64,000 nucleotides of DNA from Actinokineospora sp. NBRC 105648 (GCF_030269645.1 NZ_BSTR01000034.1:20935-84934); one strand, 5' to 3'; counted from the first letter of the stretch, positions 50,968 through 59,909 are shown. Translations and numbers: made by a program. The notes: generated by a model not told the origin, from the letters alone.

Positions 50968-51786
50968 GTGCACGGGTGGGACAGCTGGATCGCGATCGGG
51001 GACAGCTTCACCGAGGGGATGAGCGATGAGAGCCCGGACGGCGGGTACGTCGGCTGGGCCGACCGGCTGGCCGACCTGATGGCCGCGCAGCGCCCCGGCT
51101 TCCAGTACGCGAACCTGGCCCTGCGGGGCCGCATGCTCCAGGAGATCCTGGACGAGCAGATACCGATCGCCATCGCCACGCGGCCCGACCTGGTCACGCT
51201 GTGCGGCGGCGGCAACGACATCATCACCCCGGGGACCGACGTCGACGACGTGGCCGCCATGTTCGAGCGCGGCGTGGTGGCGCTGCGCCAGGCGGGCTGC
51301 GAGGTGCTGCTGTTCACCGGGCCCGACCCGAAGGTGCAGCCGCTGCTGCGCCGGGTCCGCGGCAAGGTGGCCATCTACAACGGACACCTGCACGCCATCG
51401 CCGAGCGGCACGGCGCGCGGGTGGTCGACCTGTGGTCGATGGACGTGCTGCAGGACCGCCGGTCCTGGTGCGACGACCGGCTGCACTTCTCCACCGTGGG
51501 CCACACCCGGATCGCGCTGCGCACCGCCGAGGTGCTCGGCGTCCCGGTCACCGAGGACTGGCGCGAGCCGCTGCCCCGGGAGCGGCGCCGGGCCTGGCTG
51601 GAGATGCGCCAGGACGACCTGGCCTGGACCACCACGCACCTGCTCCCGTGGGTGCGCAGGCAGCTCACCGGGGAGTCCCTCGGCGACGGTCTACAGCCCA
51701 AGCGCCCGCAGCTGCAGCCCTACCGCGAGCCCGCGGCGGCACCGCTGCCCGACCGGGCGGACACCCGGCAAGGTGCTGGTAGGTAA
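50968..51786 (+). CDS. SGNH/GDSL hydrolase
   Basis: 272 residues from GTG 50968, which follows AAGGGGAGG. Block I is IAIGDSFTEGM (nucleophilic Ser), block III TLCGGGNDI, and block V CDDRLHFS with the catalytic Asp and His. There is no signal peptide, so it is probably cytoplasmic. A C-terminal extension after residue ~205 is charged and Pro-rich (LEMRQDDLAWTTTHLLPWVR). Such actinobacterial enzymes are esterases of unknown substrate. Monocistronic. Confidence 0.9.
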   Translation: MHGWDSWIAIGDSFTEGMSDESPDGGYVGWADRLADLMAAQRPGFQYANLALRGRMLQEILDEQIPIAIATRPDLVTLCGGGNDIITPGTDVDDVAAMFERGVVALRQAGCEVLLFTGPDPKVQPLLRRVRGKVAIYNGHLHAIAERHGARVVDLWSMDVLQDRRSWCDDRLHFSTVGHTRIALRTAEVLGVPVTEDWREPLPRERRRAWLEMRQDDLAWTTTHLLPWVRRQLTGESLGDGLQPKRPQLQPYREPAAAPLPDRADTRQGAGR

Positions 51787-51824
51787 TGGTTCCCGCCCGC
51801 GTCCGATCCGGACCCGGGCAGGCG

Positions 51825-51862
51825 ACCGGCCGGCTCTCTCCCCCTGGTGAGCGCCGGCCGGT
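51825..51862. terminator. Hairpin between convergent SGNH and BTAD-regulator genes
   Basis: ACCGGCCGGC (51825-51834) pairs with GCCGGCCGGT (51853-51862) around an 18-nt loop. It sits between the two convergent gene ends (51786 and 51939). Confidence 0.65.
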
Positions 51863-51938
51863 GCGTCGGGCCGACCACCCCCAAGACCGGCCCTGCGGGC
51901 AGCCTGCCGGCCGACCGGCGGGGTCGGCTAAGCGTTCG

Positions 51939-54734
51939 CTAAACGTCGGTGGACAGTGCCGCGAGTCCGGCTTGGACGGCGTCTGCGGCGGGTGACTGCA
52001 CCAGCCGGTAGAGCTCCAGCGCCAGGGTCAGCTCCACCTTGGCCGCGGCGACGTCACCGCGGTCGCGCAGCACCCGGGCGAGCACCTCGCGGCCGAACGC
52101 CTCGGTCAGGTCCAGCCGGTTGGCCTCGGCCAGGGCGACCGCCTCGCGGGCGTGCGACTCGGCCGCCTCGGGCAGCCGGAGCTCGTGCTCGAGCTCGGCC
52201 AGGTTCGCCAGCGCCAGCCCGACGAAGCCGAGATCGCCCACCTCGCGGTAGATCGCGACCGCCTGCGCCTGCGGGGCCACCGCCTCGGCCGGGGCGCCGA
52301 GGTTGCGGTGCACCTGGGCGATGTTGTTGAGCAGGTTCGCCTCGCCGAGCCGGTAGCCCGCGCGGCCGGAGAGCTCGAGCGCCTTGCGGTACCCGGCGAG
52401 GGCCTCCTCGTAGCGCCGCTGGCCGTAGAGCGCGCTGGCGACGGTGTTGAAGCCCATCGCCATCAGCTTGGGGTCGCGCAGCTCGGTGGCGATGGCCACC
52501 GCCCGCTCGGCGTCGGCGACGGTCTCGTTCTCCTGGTCGAACCGGGTCAGCAGCACGCACCGGCTCAACCGCATGAGCACCTCGCCGCGCTGGTCGCCCG
52601 CCGCGCGCGCGGCGTCCAACCCCAGCTGCAGCACGTACTCCCAGTCGTCGCGGCGGGAGCGCACCCGGCGGAACTCGCTGGCCATCCTGGCCAGCTGCCA
52701 GACCTCGGCGTGCAGCCCGGCCTTGGCGCCCGCCTCGGCCGCGGCCACCAGGTTCGGCCACTCGCGCTCGAACCAGGCGAGCGCGTCCTCACGGCCGGCG
52801 ACGTCCGGGCGCGGCACGTCCGAGGCGGTGGCGTGGTCGAGGTCGTCGCCCGCGTCGCGCAGGTGCCTGCGGCTCTGGTCGGCGGCGACCAGGTAGTAGC
52901 GCAGCACCACCGGCAGCCGGTCGTCGGCGCCGAGCTCGCGGGCGTAGAGCCGGACCAGGTCGTGCATGCCGTAGACGTCCTGCGCGGTCTCGGTGACCAG
53001 GAACAGCGCCGCCAGCGCGCGCAACCGCTCGCGCGCCTCGGCCACGGTGCTGCCCGCCAGCGCGGCGACCAGGTGCGGGCCGACCGACGGGCCGGGGACG
53101 GCGCCGAGCATCCGCAGCGTCTCGGCCTGCGCGGGGGCGAGGCTGCGGTGGGTGAGGTCGAGCGCGGCGCGCACACCGGTGTCGACGTCCTGCACGCGCA
53201 GCGCGCCCAGCCTGGTCCGCTCGTCGGCCAGCTCGGCCACCAGCGCCCGCAGTGACCACTGTGGACTGACGACCAGTCGGGCGCCCGCGATCCGCAGGGC
53301 CAGCGGGAGGTAGCCGCAGAGCCGGGCCAACCGGGTGCGCAGCGCGCGCTCGCTGGGCGGCGGCGGCCCGGCGGCGTGCGCGATCACCGCCTCGGCCTCC
53401 TCGGGCGGGAGCGTGCCCACGACGCGCAGGCTCGCGCCGTGGGTCACCAGGCCGTCGAGGCGGCGCCTGCTGGTGACCACCACGGTGGAGCCGGGGGCGC
53501 CGGGCAGCAGCGGGCGGACCTGGTCGGAGTCGCGGGCGTCGTCGAGCACGACGAGCAGCTTCCGGTCGGCCAGCAGGGACCGGTAGAACGCGGCGCGCTC
53601 GCTGAGGTCGGCGGGGATGTGCTCGGCGGCGACACCGAGGGCCAGCAAGAACCGGGCCAGCACCTCAGCGGGCTCGACCGGGTCGTGCCGGGGGTCGAAA
53701 CCGCGCAGGGCGGCGTAGAGCCTGCCGTCGGGGAACCGCGTGGCGGCCCGGGTGCCCCACACGACCGCCAACGCGCTCTTGCCGACCCCGGCCGGGCCGA
53801 CCAGCACACCGATCGCGGGCGCGGTGCCGTCGGCGTTCGCCCGCACCCGGTCGAGCCACTCCAGCTCGGCCTCCCGCCCGGCGAACCCCGAGGGCGCGGC
53901 GGGGAGCTGGGCCGGGGTGAGCACACCGACCCGCGGCGCGATCACCGGTGTGGCACGGGGTTCGAGCAGCGCGGTGTCGTCGCGCAGGATGCGGCTGTGC
54001 AGCTCGCGCAGCCCCGGCCCCGGGTCGAGCCCGAGCTCGCGGGCGGCGCGGTGGGCGAAGCGCTGGTAGATCTCCAGCGCGGCGGCGCGCCTGCCGGAGC
54101 GGTAGAGGGCGAGCACCAGCTGACCGACCAGGTGCTCGCGGAACGGGTGCGTGTCGACCAGCGCGGCCAGCTCGCCGATGACCTCGTCGTGCCGACCGAG
54201 CTCGAGGTCGGCGTCGATGCGCGCCTCCAGCACGGTCAGCCGGAGCTCGCCGAGCTCGGGGGCGCGGACCCGGCCGCCGATGCCCGCCAGCTCCGGACCG
54301 CGCCAGAGCGACTGGGCCTGGTTGAGCAGGTCGGCCCGCTCGGCGGCGGGCCTGCCCCGCGACTCGGCCAGCAGCTCGCGGGCCAGCGCCACGTCGATCC
54401 GGGCCTCGTCGACGACCAACCGGTAGCCCGGGCCGGAGGTCTGGATCCTGGTCTCCCGCGTGGGGTCCACTGTGGACAGCCAACGGCGCAGCCGGGAGAC
54501 GTACCCCTGCACGATGGTCCGCGCGGTGGCGGGCGGCTCGTGGTCCCAGAGCACGTCCATCACCTGCTCGACGGCCACCACCTGGTTGGGCTCGAGCAAC
54601 AGCATCGCCAGCATCCCGCGCAGGCCGGGACCGCCGGGCACCAGCACGTTCTCCCCGACCAGCGCGCACACCGGACCCAGGACGCAGAACCGCGGTCCGC
54701 CCTGCTCCGGCCGCGCGAGCGCGACGTGCGCCAC
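51939..54734 (-). CDS. AfsR-like regulator: OmpR-HTH, BTAD, NB-ARC, TPR
   Basis: 931 residues from GTG 54734, which has a GGGGGGTGG site; longer frames upstream read repeat sequence. Domains in order: winged HTH (VLVPGGPGLRGMLAMLLLEP to TSGPGYRLVVD, residues ~10-100), BTAD (~105-250, ending REHLVGQLVLALYRSGRRAA then LEIYQRF), an NB-ARC-type STAND ATPase with Walker A GPAGVGKSALAV and LLVVLDDARDSDQVRPLLPG, then TPR repeats (ALYGQRRYEEALAGYRKALE and similar) to the end. Proteins of this class switch on secondary-metabolite or adaptive genes. No biosynthetic cluster is adjacent apart from the ectoine and deaminase loci upstream. Target unknown. Confidence 0.92.
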   Translation of the reverse strand: MAHVALARPEQGGPRFCVLGPVCALVGENVLVPGGPGLRGMLAMLLLEPNQVVAVEQVMDVLWDHEPPATARTIVQGYVSRLRRWLSTVDPTRETRIQTSGPGYRLVVDEARIDVALARELLAESRGRPAAERADLLNQAQSLWRGPELAGIGGRVRAPELGELRLTVLEARIDADLELGRHDEVIGELAALVDTHPFREHLVGQLVLALYRSGRRAAALEIYQRFAHRAARELGLDPGPGLRELHSRILRDDTALLEPRATPVIAPRVGVLTPAQLPAAPSGFAGREAELEWLDRVRANADGTAPAIGVLVGPAGVGKSALAVVWGTRAATRFPDGRLYAALRGFDPRHDPVEPAEVLARFLLALGVAAEHIPADLSERAAFYRSLLADRKLLVVLDDARDSDQVRPLLPGAPGSTVVVTSRRRLDGLVTHGASLRVVGTLPPEEAEAVIAHAAGPPPPSERALRTRLARLCGYLPLALRIAGARLVVSPQWSLRALVAELADERTRLGALRVQDVDTGVRAALDLTHRSLAPAQAETLRMLGAVPGPSVGPHLVAALAGSTVAEARERLRALAALFLVTETAQDVYGMHDLVRLYARELGADDRLPVVLRYYLVAADQSRRHLRDAGDDLDHATASDVPRPDVAGREDALAWFEREWPNLVAAAEAGAKAGLHAEVWQLARMASEFRRVRSRRDDWEYVLQLGLDAARAAGDQRGEVLMRLSRCVLLTRFDQENETVADAERAVAIATELRDPKLMAMGFNTVASALYGQRRYEEALAGYRKALELSGRAGYRLGEANLLNNIAQVHRNLGAPAEAVAPQAQAVAIYREVGDLGFVGLALANLAELEHELRLPEAAESHAREAVALAEANRLDLTEAFGREVLARVLRDRGDVAAAKVELTLALELYRLVQSPAADAVQAGLAALSTDV

Positions 54735-55126
54735 TGCGTACCACCCCCCGATCGGCGGGTTCCCCCGAACCCGCGCCATCGCTCCCGCCGACCAACCTAG
54801 GGCGAAACGACGGACAGGGACACGGATAGTCCGCTCGTCAACCGGATGGCGTAACCCGTACGGGCACCCCGGACACGAATGGGCCCCGCGTCCCAACCGA
54901 TCCCGACTCGGTGGGCGCGGGGCCCGACTCAGCGGCAGTTGATCCACAGCACATCGGGTCCCAACCCCGGGAAACCCCCGACCTGCAGCCGATCAACACC
55001 TCGCCGAGCGCCACCAGACGATAACAGAACGGTCACACATGATCACTCCCGGATCACCTGCTTAGCGGCGCGAACCACCCGGCGCGGATCCACGGTCCAC
55101 GGCGACGCGGCCCCTAGGGTCGCCTT
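54735..55126. other. Gap containing left direct repeat, no gene
   Basis: Holds the promoter region of the BTAD regulator, the left copy of a ~198-bp direct repeat (54882-55079), and the short leader of the deaminase gene. No gene is seen. Confidence 0.6.
54882..55079 (+). repeat. Direct repeat, left copy (~198 bp)
   Basis: Nearly identical to 56374-56571 at a fixed offset of 1,492 bp; I see two mismatches, near 54896 and 55067. It starts with a hairpin, GGCCCCGCG with CGCGGGGCC, and ends in sequence that in the right copy encodes the last codons of ectD. Here no ectD gene follows, so the left copy carries a remnant of the ectD 3' end. Confidence 0.95.
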
Positions 55127-55929
55127 GTGTCCATCGCCGAGACGGCGACCGAACTCCGAGCGGTCGCGGACAGCGTCGCAGCCGCGCGGGACCTGCTCAC
55201 CCCGTGGTCGCAGTGGCTCGACCAGGCGCGCATCACCGTGGAGGCACTGCTCCACGGCACGATGTCCCACCACGCCGCGGCCCGAGCGGTCGAAGGGGCG
55301 ATCAACCGGCTGGCGGAACTGGACAACGCCATCAGCGAGGTCGAGCGAACGATCAGAGCTGCGGCCGACCACCACGGCGGACGACAGGGACAGGCCGCCC
55401 CGGTCCGCGGGAATGCGCTCGATGACGCACCCGGCTCGGCGAGCCCGACTCGGTCGACACAGCCACCGATCCCAGTTGGGTGGCCAACCCACACGGTGAC
55501 CGCTATCCGCCGGAGGCATTCCCGGACGCGGACGATCTACCGCCCCGAGTGCGGCGGGGCCGGGGAAACGCTCGGCTTGAGGCATTCATCCAGATCGACG
55601 GCAAGCCGATCGGCTCGATCACCCCGGCACGCGGGGATGTGTGGGCACAACGGGCGGCACGGCGCAGTTTCGACCTGGAACTGTGGCAGGCTGACGATGT
55701 CAGCAACCACGTGGAGATGAAGGCGGCCGTCATCCTGGTCGAGGGCCGCGGCACCCACGCACAAGTGATCTTGAATCACGCTCCGTGCGGATCGGAGAAG
55801 TACGATCCGGCCGGGTGCGACGACTACCTCCCTGACTTCATACCCATCGGCCGAAGCATGACAGTGCTCGGAACAGACGCTCGAGGAAATCCCTTCCGGC
55901 GCACCTATGAAGGAAAGGCAGTTCGGTGA
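55127..55929 (+). pseudogene. SCP1.201/DddA-like deaminase toxin, frame interrupted
   Basis: Two frames join into one protein. Frame A from GTG 55127 gives the N-terminal helical part common to short actinobacterial deaminase toxins (ATELRAVADSVAAARDLLTP, about 95 residues). Frame B, open only after a stop at 55423-55425, gives the linker DPSWVANPHGDRYPPEAF and the deaminase: GKPIG, zinc-site NHVEMKAA (His and catalytic Glu), and HAPCG with DPAGCDDYLP (two Cys ligands). The frame must change between about 55426 and 55480. Family members deaminate cytosine in DNA. An Imm1 gene follows with GTGA overlap. A sequencing error, a true mutation, or two separate proteins (second start GTG 55480) are all possible. 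Confidence 0.8.
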
Positions 55930-56360
55930 GCGAGCCAGACCCACCCATTCTTCATCGAGCACACATCGCGATGAACACCCTGCGGCCGGACAGCGACCTG
56001 GTGGCCGAGGTGCGTGCCCTGAACAGCGCCGGTGTCGAGATACCGTGGATGTGGCACCTCACCGAAGAGGCGTTCGACGGTCGATCCAAGACGCAGGAGA
56101 TCCTGACCTTCGGCATCAACAACTCCGTGGGAATACTGCGTTGGAACGACCACAGCGGCCGCTACGTCCCCGCGCTCGGCAAGAACACCGAATGGCTGTC
56201 GTACTACCTCGCCGGGTTCCACGAGAGCGGCGTCCCGCCGTACGCGGAAGTGCCAGTGGAAATCGTCTACTCCACACTGACAGAATTCCTCGACACCCGG
56301 ATGAAGCCGACTCGCGTGGAGTGGAGGGAAGCGGCGTCGCCGATGTCCCAGTCCTTGTGA
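55926..56360 (+). CDS. Imm1-family immunity protein
   Basis: 144 residues from a GTG that overlaps the deaminase stop. The stretch ILTFGINNSVGILRW, the following GKNTEWLSYYLAGFHESGVP and AEVPVEIVYSTLTEFLDTRM with TRVEW match the Imm1 pattern of immunity proteins paired with SCP1.201-like deaminases. It should bind and neutralise the toxin in the cytoplasm. It is intact even though the toxin frame is interrupted, and it ends 13 bp before the right direct repeat. Confidence 0.86.
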   Translation: MSEPDPPILHRAHIAMNTLRPDSDLVAEVRALNSAGVEIPWMWHLTEEAFDGRSKTQEILTFGINNSVGILRWNDHSGRYVPALGKNTEWLSYYLAGFHESGVPPYAEVPVEIVYSTLTEFLDTRMKPTRVEWREAASPMSQSL

Positions 56361-56373
56361 CGAAGGTCGAGGT

Positions 56374-56571
56374 GGCCCCGCGTCCCGACCGATCCCGACT
56401 CGGTGGGCGCGGGGCCCGACTCAGCGGCAGTTGATCCACAGCACATCGGGTCCCAACCCCGGGAAACCCCCGACCTGCAGCCGATCAACACCTCGCCGAG
56501 CGCCACCAGACGATAACAGAACGGTCACACATGATCACTCCCGGATCACCTGCTTAGCCGCGCGAACCACC
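56374..56571 (+). repeat. Direct repeat, right copy (~198 bp)
   Basis: Second copy of the repeat at 54882-55079. Its last ~26 bp (56546-56571) encode the C-terminus of EctD on the minus strand, with the ectD stop at 56546-56548. It begins with the hairpin GGCCCCGCG / CGCGGGGCC, which may be the terminator of the ect genes. Confidence 0.95.
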
Positions 56572-57447
56572 GGGCGGCGATGAAGTCCGGTCGTGGCGCG
56601 GGTGCCGCGTAGGGCTCCACCAGGGTGTTCTCGACGCTGTTGAACACGACGAAGATGTTCGAGCGCGGGAAAGGGGTGATGTTGTTGCCGGAGCCGTGCA
56701 TGAGGTTGGCGTCGAAGAGCAGGGCCGAGCCCGCGGTGCCGGTGAACTGGTCGATGCCGTGCTCGACGGCGAGCCGGGTCAGGTGGGCCTGGCCGGGGAC
56801 GCCGATCTCCTGCTCCCTGAGCGATGCCCGGTAGTGGTCCACCGGCGTCTCGCCGACGCAGGGCACGAAGGTCCGGTGCGAACCGGGTATGACCATCAGG
56901 CCGCCGTTGAACGGGTGGTTGGCGGTGAGCGCGATCGACATGCTCACCGCGCGCGGGGTGGGCATCCCGTCCTCGGCGTGCCAGGTCTCGAAGTCGGAGT
57001 GCCAGTAGAAACCCCTTCCTCGGAAGCCGGGCAGGTAGTTGACCCGGCTCTGGTGGACGTAGACCTCGGAGCCGAGCACCTGCCGGGCCCGCGGTCGAGC
57101 ACCCGGGGGTCGCGGACCAGCTCGGCGAACAGCGCGCTGGTGCGGTGCACCTCGAAGATCGAGCGGACCTTGGCCGAGTCCTTCTCGACGACGGTGCGCT
57201 CGTCGCGTCGGACGTCGTCGTCGTGGGCGAGCCGGTCGAGCTCGACGCGGAATGCGGCCACCTCGGCGGGGCTCAGCAGGGCGTCGTAGGCGGAGTAGCC
57301 GCGGGCGTCGTGGGCGGCCAGGGTGGCCGGGTCGATCGGACCCCGCGTCGCGCCCCAGACGGTGGGGTGGGGGCGTCCGACCGGGTCGAGCGGTTCGGCG
57401 GTTCGGGTGCGGTAGCGGTCCTCGATCCGGGTATCGGTGCTGCTCAT
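56546..57447 (-). pseudogene. ectD: Ectoine hydroxylase, apparent frameshift
   Basis: The N-terminal frame from ATG 57447 (with GAGGAG site) reads normal EctD to ELVRDPRVLD, then leaves frame; the C-terminal frame resumes at VLGSEVYVHQSRVNYLPGF and runs to the stop at 56546. The span of 902 nt is not a multiple of three: two extra bases (or one missing) lie at about 57085-57093, at a GGGCCC. Both iron-ligand segments (YWHSDFETWH and LMHGSGNN) lie after the break. Corrected length ~299 residues is normal. EctD turns ectoine into 5-hydroxyectoine using 2-oxoglutarate and oxygen. Either decayed or a sequence error. Confidence 0.85.
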
Positions 57448-57460
57448 GGGACTCCTCGTC

Positions 57461-57496
57461 GGTCGAGTCGGTCGAGTCGGTCGAGTCGGCTGAGTC
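57461..57496. repeat. 9-bp tandem repeat between ectC and ectD
   Basis: GGTCGAGTC repeated three times exactly (57461-57487) plus one variant (GGCTGAGTC). It lies in the 82-bp gap just upstream of the ectD ribosome-binding site, where copy-number changes would alter spacing to ectC. Confidence 0.9.
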
Positions 57497-57529
57497 GGGT
57501 GGTGAGCGGGGGCGGGTACCGGGCGGGCG

Positions 57530-57916
57530 TCAGTCGGTCAGCAGGGGGTAGACGCCGTTCTCGTCGTGGGTCTCGCGGCCGGTGACCGGCGGGTTGAACA
57601 CGCAGACCGTGCGCATCTCGGTGCGCGGGCGGAGCTGGTGGTGCTCGTGGCCGTCGAGCAGGTAGAGCGAGCCGGGGCCGAGTTGGTGGGTCTGGCCGGT
57701 TTCCTTGTCGAGCAGTTCGCCCTCGCCCTCGACGACGAAGACGGCCTCGATGTGATTGGCGTACCAGAAGTCGTTGACCGCGCCCGGGTACAGCGTGGTC
57801 TCGTGCACCGAGAACCCCACACCGTCGTTGGCGAGGACGATGCGCTTGCTGCGCCAGTTCTCGGCCCGCACGTCGCGGTCGGTGTCGGTGATCTCGGCCA
57901 GGGTTCGGACAATCAT
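57530..57916 (-). CDS. ectC: L-ectoine synthase
   Basis: 128 residues from the ATG at 57916, preceded by GGGAGGA. Cupin fold: [20 protein letters not shown], then [16 protein letters not shown] and [20 protein letters not shown] are the conserved blocks. It closes the ring of N-gamma-acetyl-diaminobutyrate to ectoine. The gene is intact, unlike its neighbours ectB and ectD. A dense array of GTGAACAA boxes lies between it and ectB, so it may have its own promoter. Confidence 0.96.
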   Translation of the reverse strand: MIVRTLAEITDTDRDVRAENWRSKRIVLANDGVGFSVHETTLYPGAVNDFWYANHIEAVFVVEGEGELLDKETGQTHQLGPGSLYLLDGHEHHQLRPRTEMRTVCVFNPPVTGRETHDENGVYPLLTD

Positions 57917-57933
57917 GGTCGATCCTCCCGTTG

Positions 57934-58021
57934 GTGAACTGTTCCATAGTTCACACGTAGGATTGTTGAACAATTCTACGTGTGAACAAGAGGATGGGTG
58001 AACAAAGGGACGTGTGAACAA
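57934..58021. promoter_or_regulatory. Operator-like array between ectB and ectC
   Basis: TTGAACAA at 57966 and GTGAACAA at 57982, 57998 and 58014 are spaced exactly 16 bp; GTGAACTG at 57934 keeps the same register. A 39-bp palindrome, GTTCACACGTAGGATTGTT (57949-57967) and its near-perfect complement (57969-57987), overlaps the array. A smaller inverted repeat GTGAACT-N7-AGTTCAC lies at 57934-57954. The sequence is far more AT-rich than its surroundings. Confidence 0.8.
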
Positions 58022-58026
58022 ACGGC

Positions 58027-59278
58027 TCAGCGGGGCAGGGTGGTGGCCACGGCGTCAGTGAGGATGGCGAGGCCGTGGTCGAGCTCGTCCGGGGTGATGG
58101 TCAGCGGGGGCATCACCTTGGCGACCTCGCCGTCGGGGCCCGAGGTCCATCAGCAGTCCGCGCTCAAAGGCGGCCTGGCAGACCGCGCCTGCGGTGTCGC
58201 CGTCGGGGAAGCGCAGGCCGCGGGCCAGGCCCCGGCCCTTGGGCCGCAGGTCCACCGCCGGGTGCCGCTCGGCGAGCCCCACCAGGACCCGCTCCACCTG
58301 CTCGCCCTTGACGAGGGTGTTCTTCTCCAGGTCGTCGTCGGTCCAGTAGGCGCGCAGGGCCGCGGTGGCGGCGACGAACGCCGGGCTGATGCCGCGGAAC
58401 GTCCCGTTGTGCTCCCCCGGCTCCCACACGTCGAGCTCGGGCCGCAGCAGGGTGAGCGCCATCGGCAGGCCGAACGCGCCGATGGACTTGGACAGGCAGA
58501 CGATGTCCGGGGTGATGCCCGCGACCTCGAAGCTGAAGAACGGGCCGGTGCGGCCGCAGCCCATCTGCACGTCGTCGACGATCAGCAGGATCCCGTGCCG
58601 GGTGCACAGCTCGGCGAGCGCGCGCAGCCACTCCGCCCGGGCGGCGTTGATGCCGCCCTCGCCCTGCACCGTCTCCACGATCACCGCGGCGGGCTCGTTG
58701 AGGCCGCTGCCGCTGTCGGCCAGCAGGCGCTCGAACCAGAGGAAGTCCGGGGTCTGGCCGTCGAGGTAGTTGTCGTAGGGCATCGGGGTGGCGTGCACCA
58801 GCGGGATGCCCGCGCCGCCGCGTTTCATCGAGTTGCCGGTGACCGACAGGGCGCCCAGGGTCATGCCGTGGAAGGCGTTGGTGAAGTTGACGACCGACTC
58901 GCGGCCGGTCACCTTGCGGGCGAGTTTGAGCGCTGCCTCCACGGCGTTGGCGCCCGCCGGGCCGGGGAACATCACCTTGTAGTCCAGCGCGCGCGGCGCG
59001 AGCACGATGTCCTGGAACGCTTGCAGGAAGTCGCGTTTGGCCACCGTGCCCATGTCCAGCGCGTGGGTGATGCCGTCGCGCTCGATGTAGTCGAGCACGG
59101 CCCGCTTGAGCACCGGGTTGTTGTGCCCGTAGTTCAACGCGCCCGCGCCGGCGAAGAAGTCCACATAGGACTTACCGGTCTCGTCGTAGACGTGGCTGCC
59201 CACGGCGCGGTCGAAGGTGACCGGCCAGCCGCGGCAGTAGCTGCGGACCTCGGACTCGACGGTCTCGAAGACACTCAT
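58027..59278 (-). pseudogene. ectB: Diaminobutyrate-2-oxoglutarate transaminase, apparent frameshift near 3' end
   Basis: From ATG 59278 (site GGGGAGGG) the protein is normal EctB for ~377 residues: FFAGAGALNYGHNNP, NAFHGMTLGALSVTGN, VDDVQMGCGRTGPFFSFE and the PLP lysine in CLSKSIG. At about 58147 two bases are missing relative to the expected GAGACC, and the last ~40 codons (VAKVMPPLTITPDELDHGLA and on) continue in another frame to a TGA at 58027. The uncorrected frame ends in an unrelated Arg-rich tail at 58055. A GGGCCC lies next to the break, as in ectD. Corrected length ~417 residues is normal. May be a sequence error. Confidence 0.86.
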
Positions 59279-59304
59279 CGGGAAATACCCTCCCCAGGGG
59301 AAAG

Positions 59305-59817
59305 TCAGGCTGGAACGGCGACACCGGCGAACGGGCCGATCCGGAACAGGTCCTCGGCGGCGTGCTCGTCCGGGAAGTGCGTCGTGGCGAACAGCCGGTC
59401 CCGCCGCAGTTCGGCGCCCCAGCGCCGGGCCAGTGCGCTGAACAGCGCGACGGAAGCGGTGTTGTCCGGGGTGATGGTGGTCTCGAGGTTGCCGATCCCG
59501 CGCGCGCCGAGCCGGGTGAGCAGCTCGTCGAGCAGGCGGGCCGCGACGCCGCGGCCGCGCTGGGCGGCGTCGACGGCGATCTGCCAGACCACGGCGGTGT
59601 CCGGTTCGCTCGGCCGGATGAAGCCGATCACGAAGCCGACCACGCGGCCGTTCTCCTTGGCCACCAACGAGGTGGCCGCGAAGTCGCGGCACCAGAGCAG
59701 GTATGCGTAAGAGGAGTTGAGGTCGAGCGCCCGCGAGTCGCGGGCGATCCGCCACAGCTCGGAACCGTCCGCTGTGGACGGTTCGGTGATGGTGAGGTCT
59801 TGCGTTTCCCCGGACAT
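59305..59817 (-). CDS. ectA: Diaminobutyrate acetyltransferase
   Basis: 170 residues from the ATG at 59817; longer frames upstream lack support. GNAT fold with ALDLNSSYAYLLWCRDFAATS (EctA signature), the acetyl-CoA loop QIAVDAAQRGRGVAARLLDE and NLETTITPDNTASVALF. It acetylates the gamma-amino group of L-2,4-diaminobutyrate. First gene of ectABCD, 26 bp upstream of ectB. The ~130 bp upstream should hold the operon promoter. Confidence 0.96.
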   Translation of the reverse strand: MSGETQDLTITEPSTADGSELWRIARDSRALDLNSSYAYLLWCRDFAATSLVAKENGRVVGFVIGFIRPSEPDTAVVWQIAVDAAQRGRGVAARLLDELLTRLGARGIGNLETTITPDNTASVALFSALARRWGAELRRDRLFATTHFPDEHAAEDLFRIGPFAGVAVPA

Positions 59818-59909
59818 ACTCGGGAAACGTAACAGGCAGCTCCGGACCGCTCGGGATGAGCGGATTCCCGACAAGCGGATCACCTGGGGTTTCACCGGAT
59901 CACCGGCGA

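Noticed and set aside
54882..55079. tRNA gene or attachment site of an integrative element at the direct repeats
   Set aside because: No cloverleaf or tRNA 3' end can be drawn and no integrase is present; the shared part is the ectD 3' end plus a hairpin.
57966..58021. CRISPR array or replication-origin iterons
   Set aside because: Unit spacing of 16 bp is too short for CRISPR, only four to five units exist, and there is no rep or cas gene nearby.
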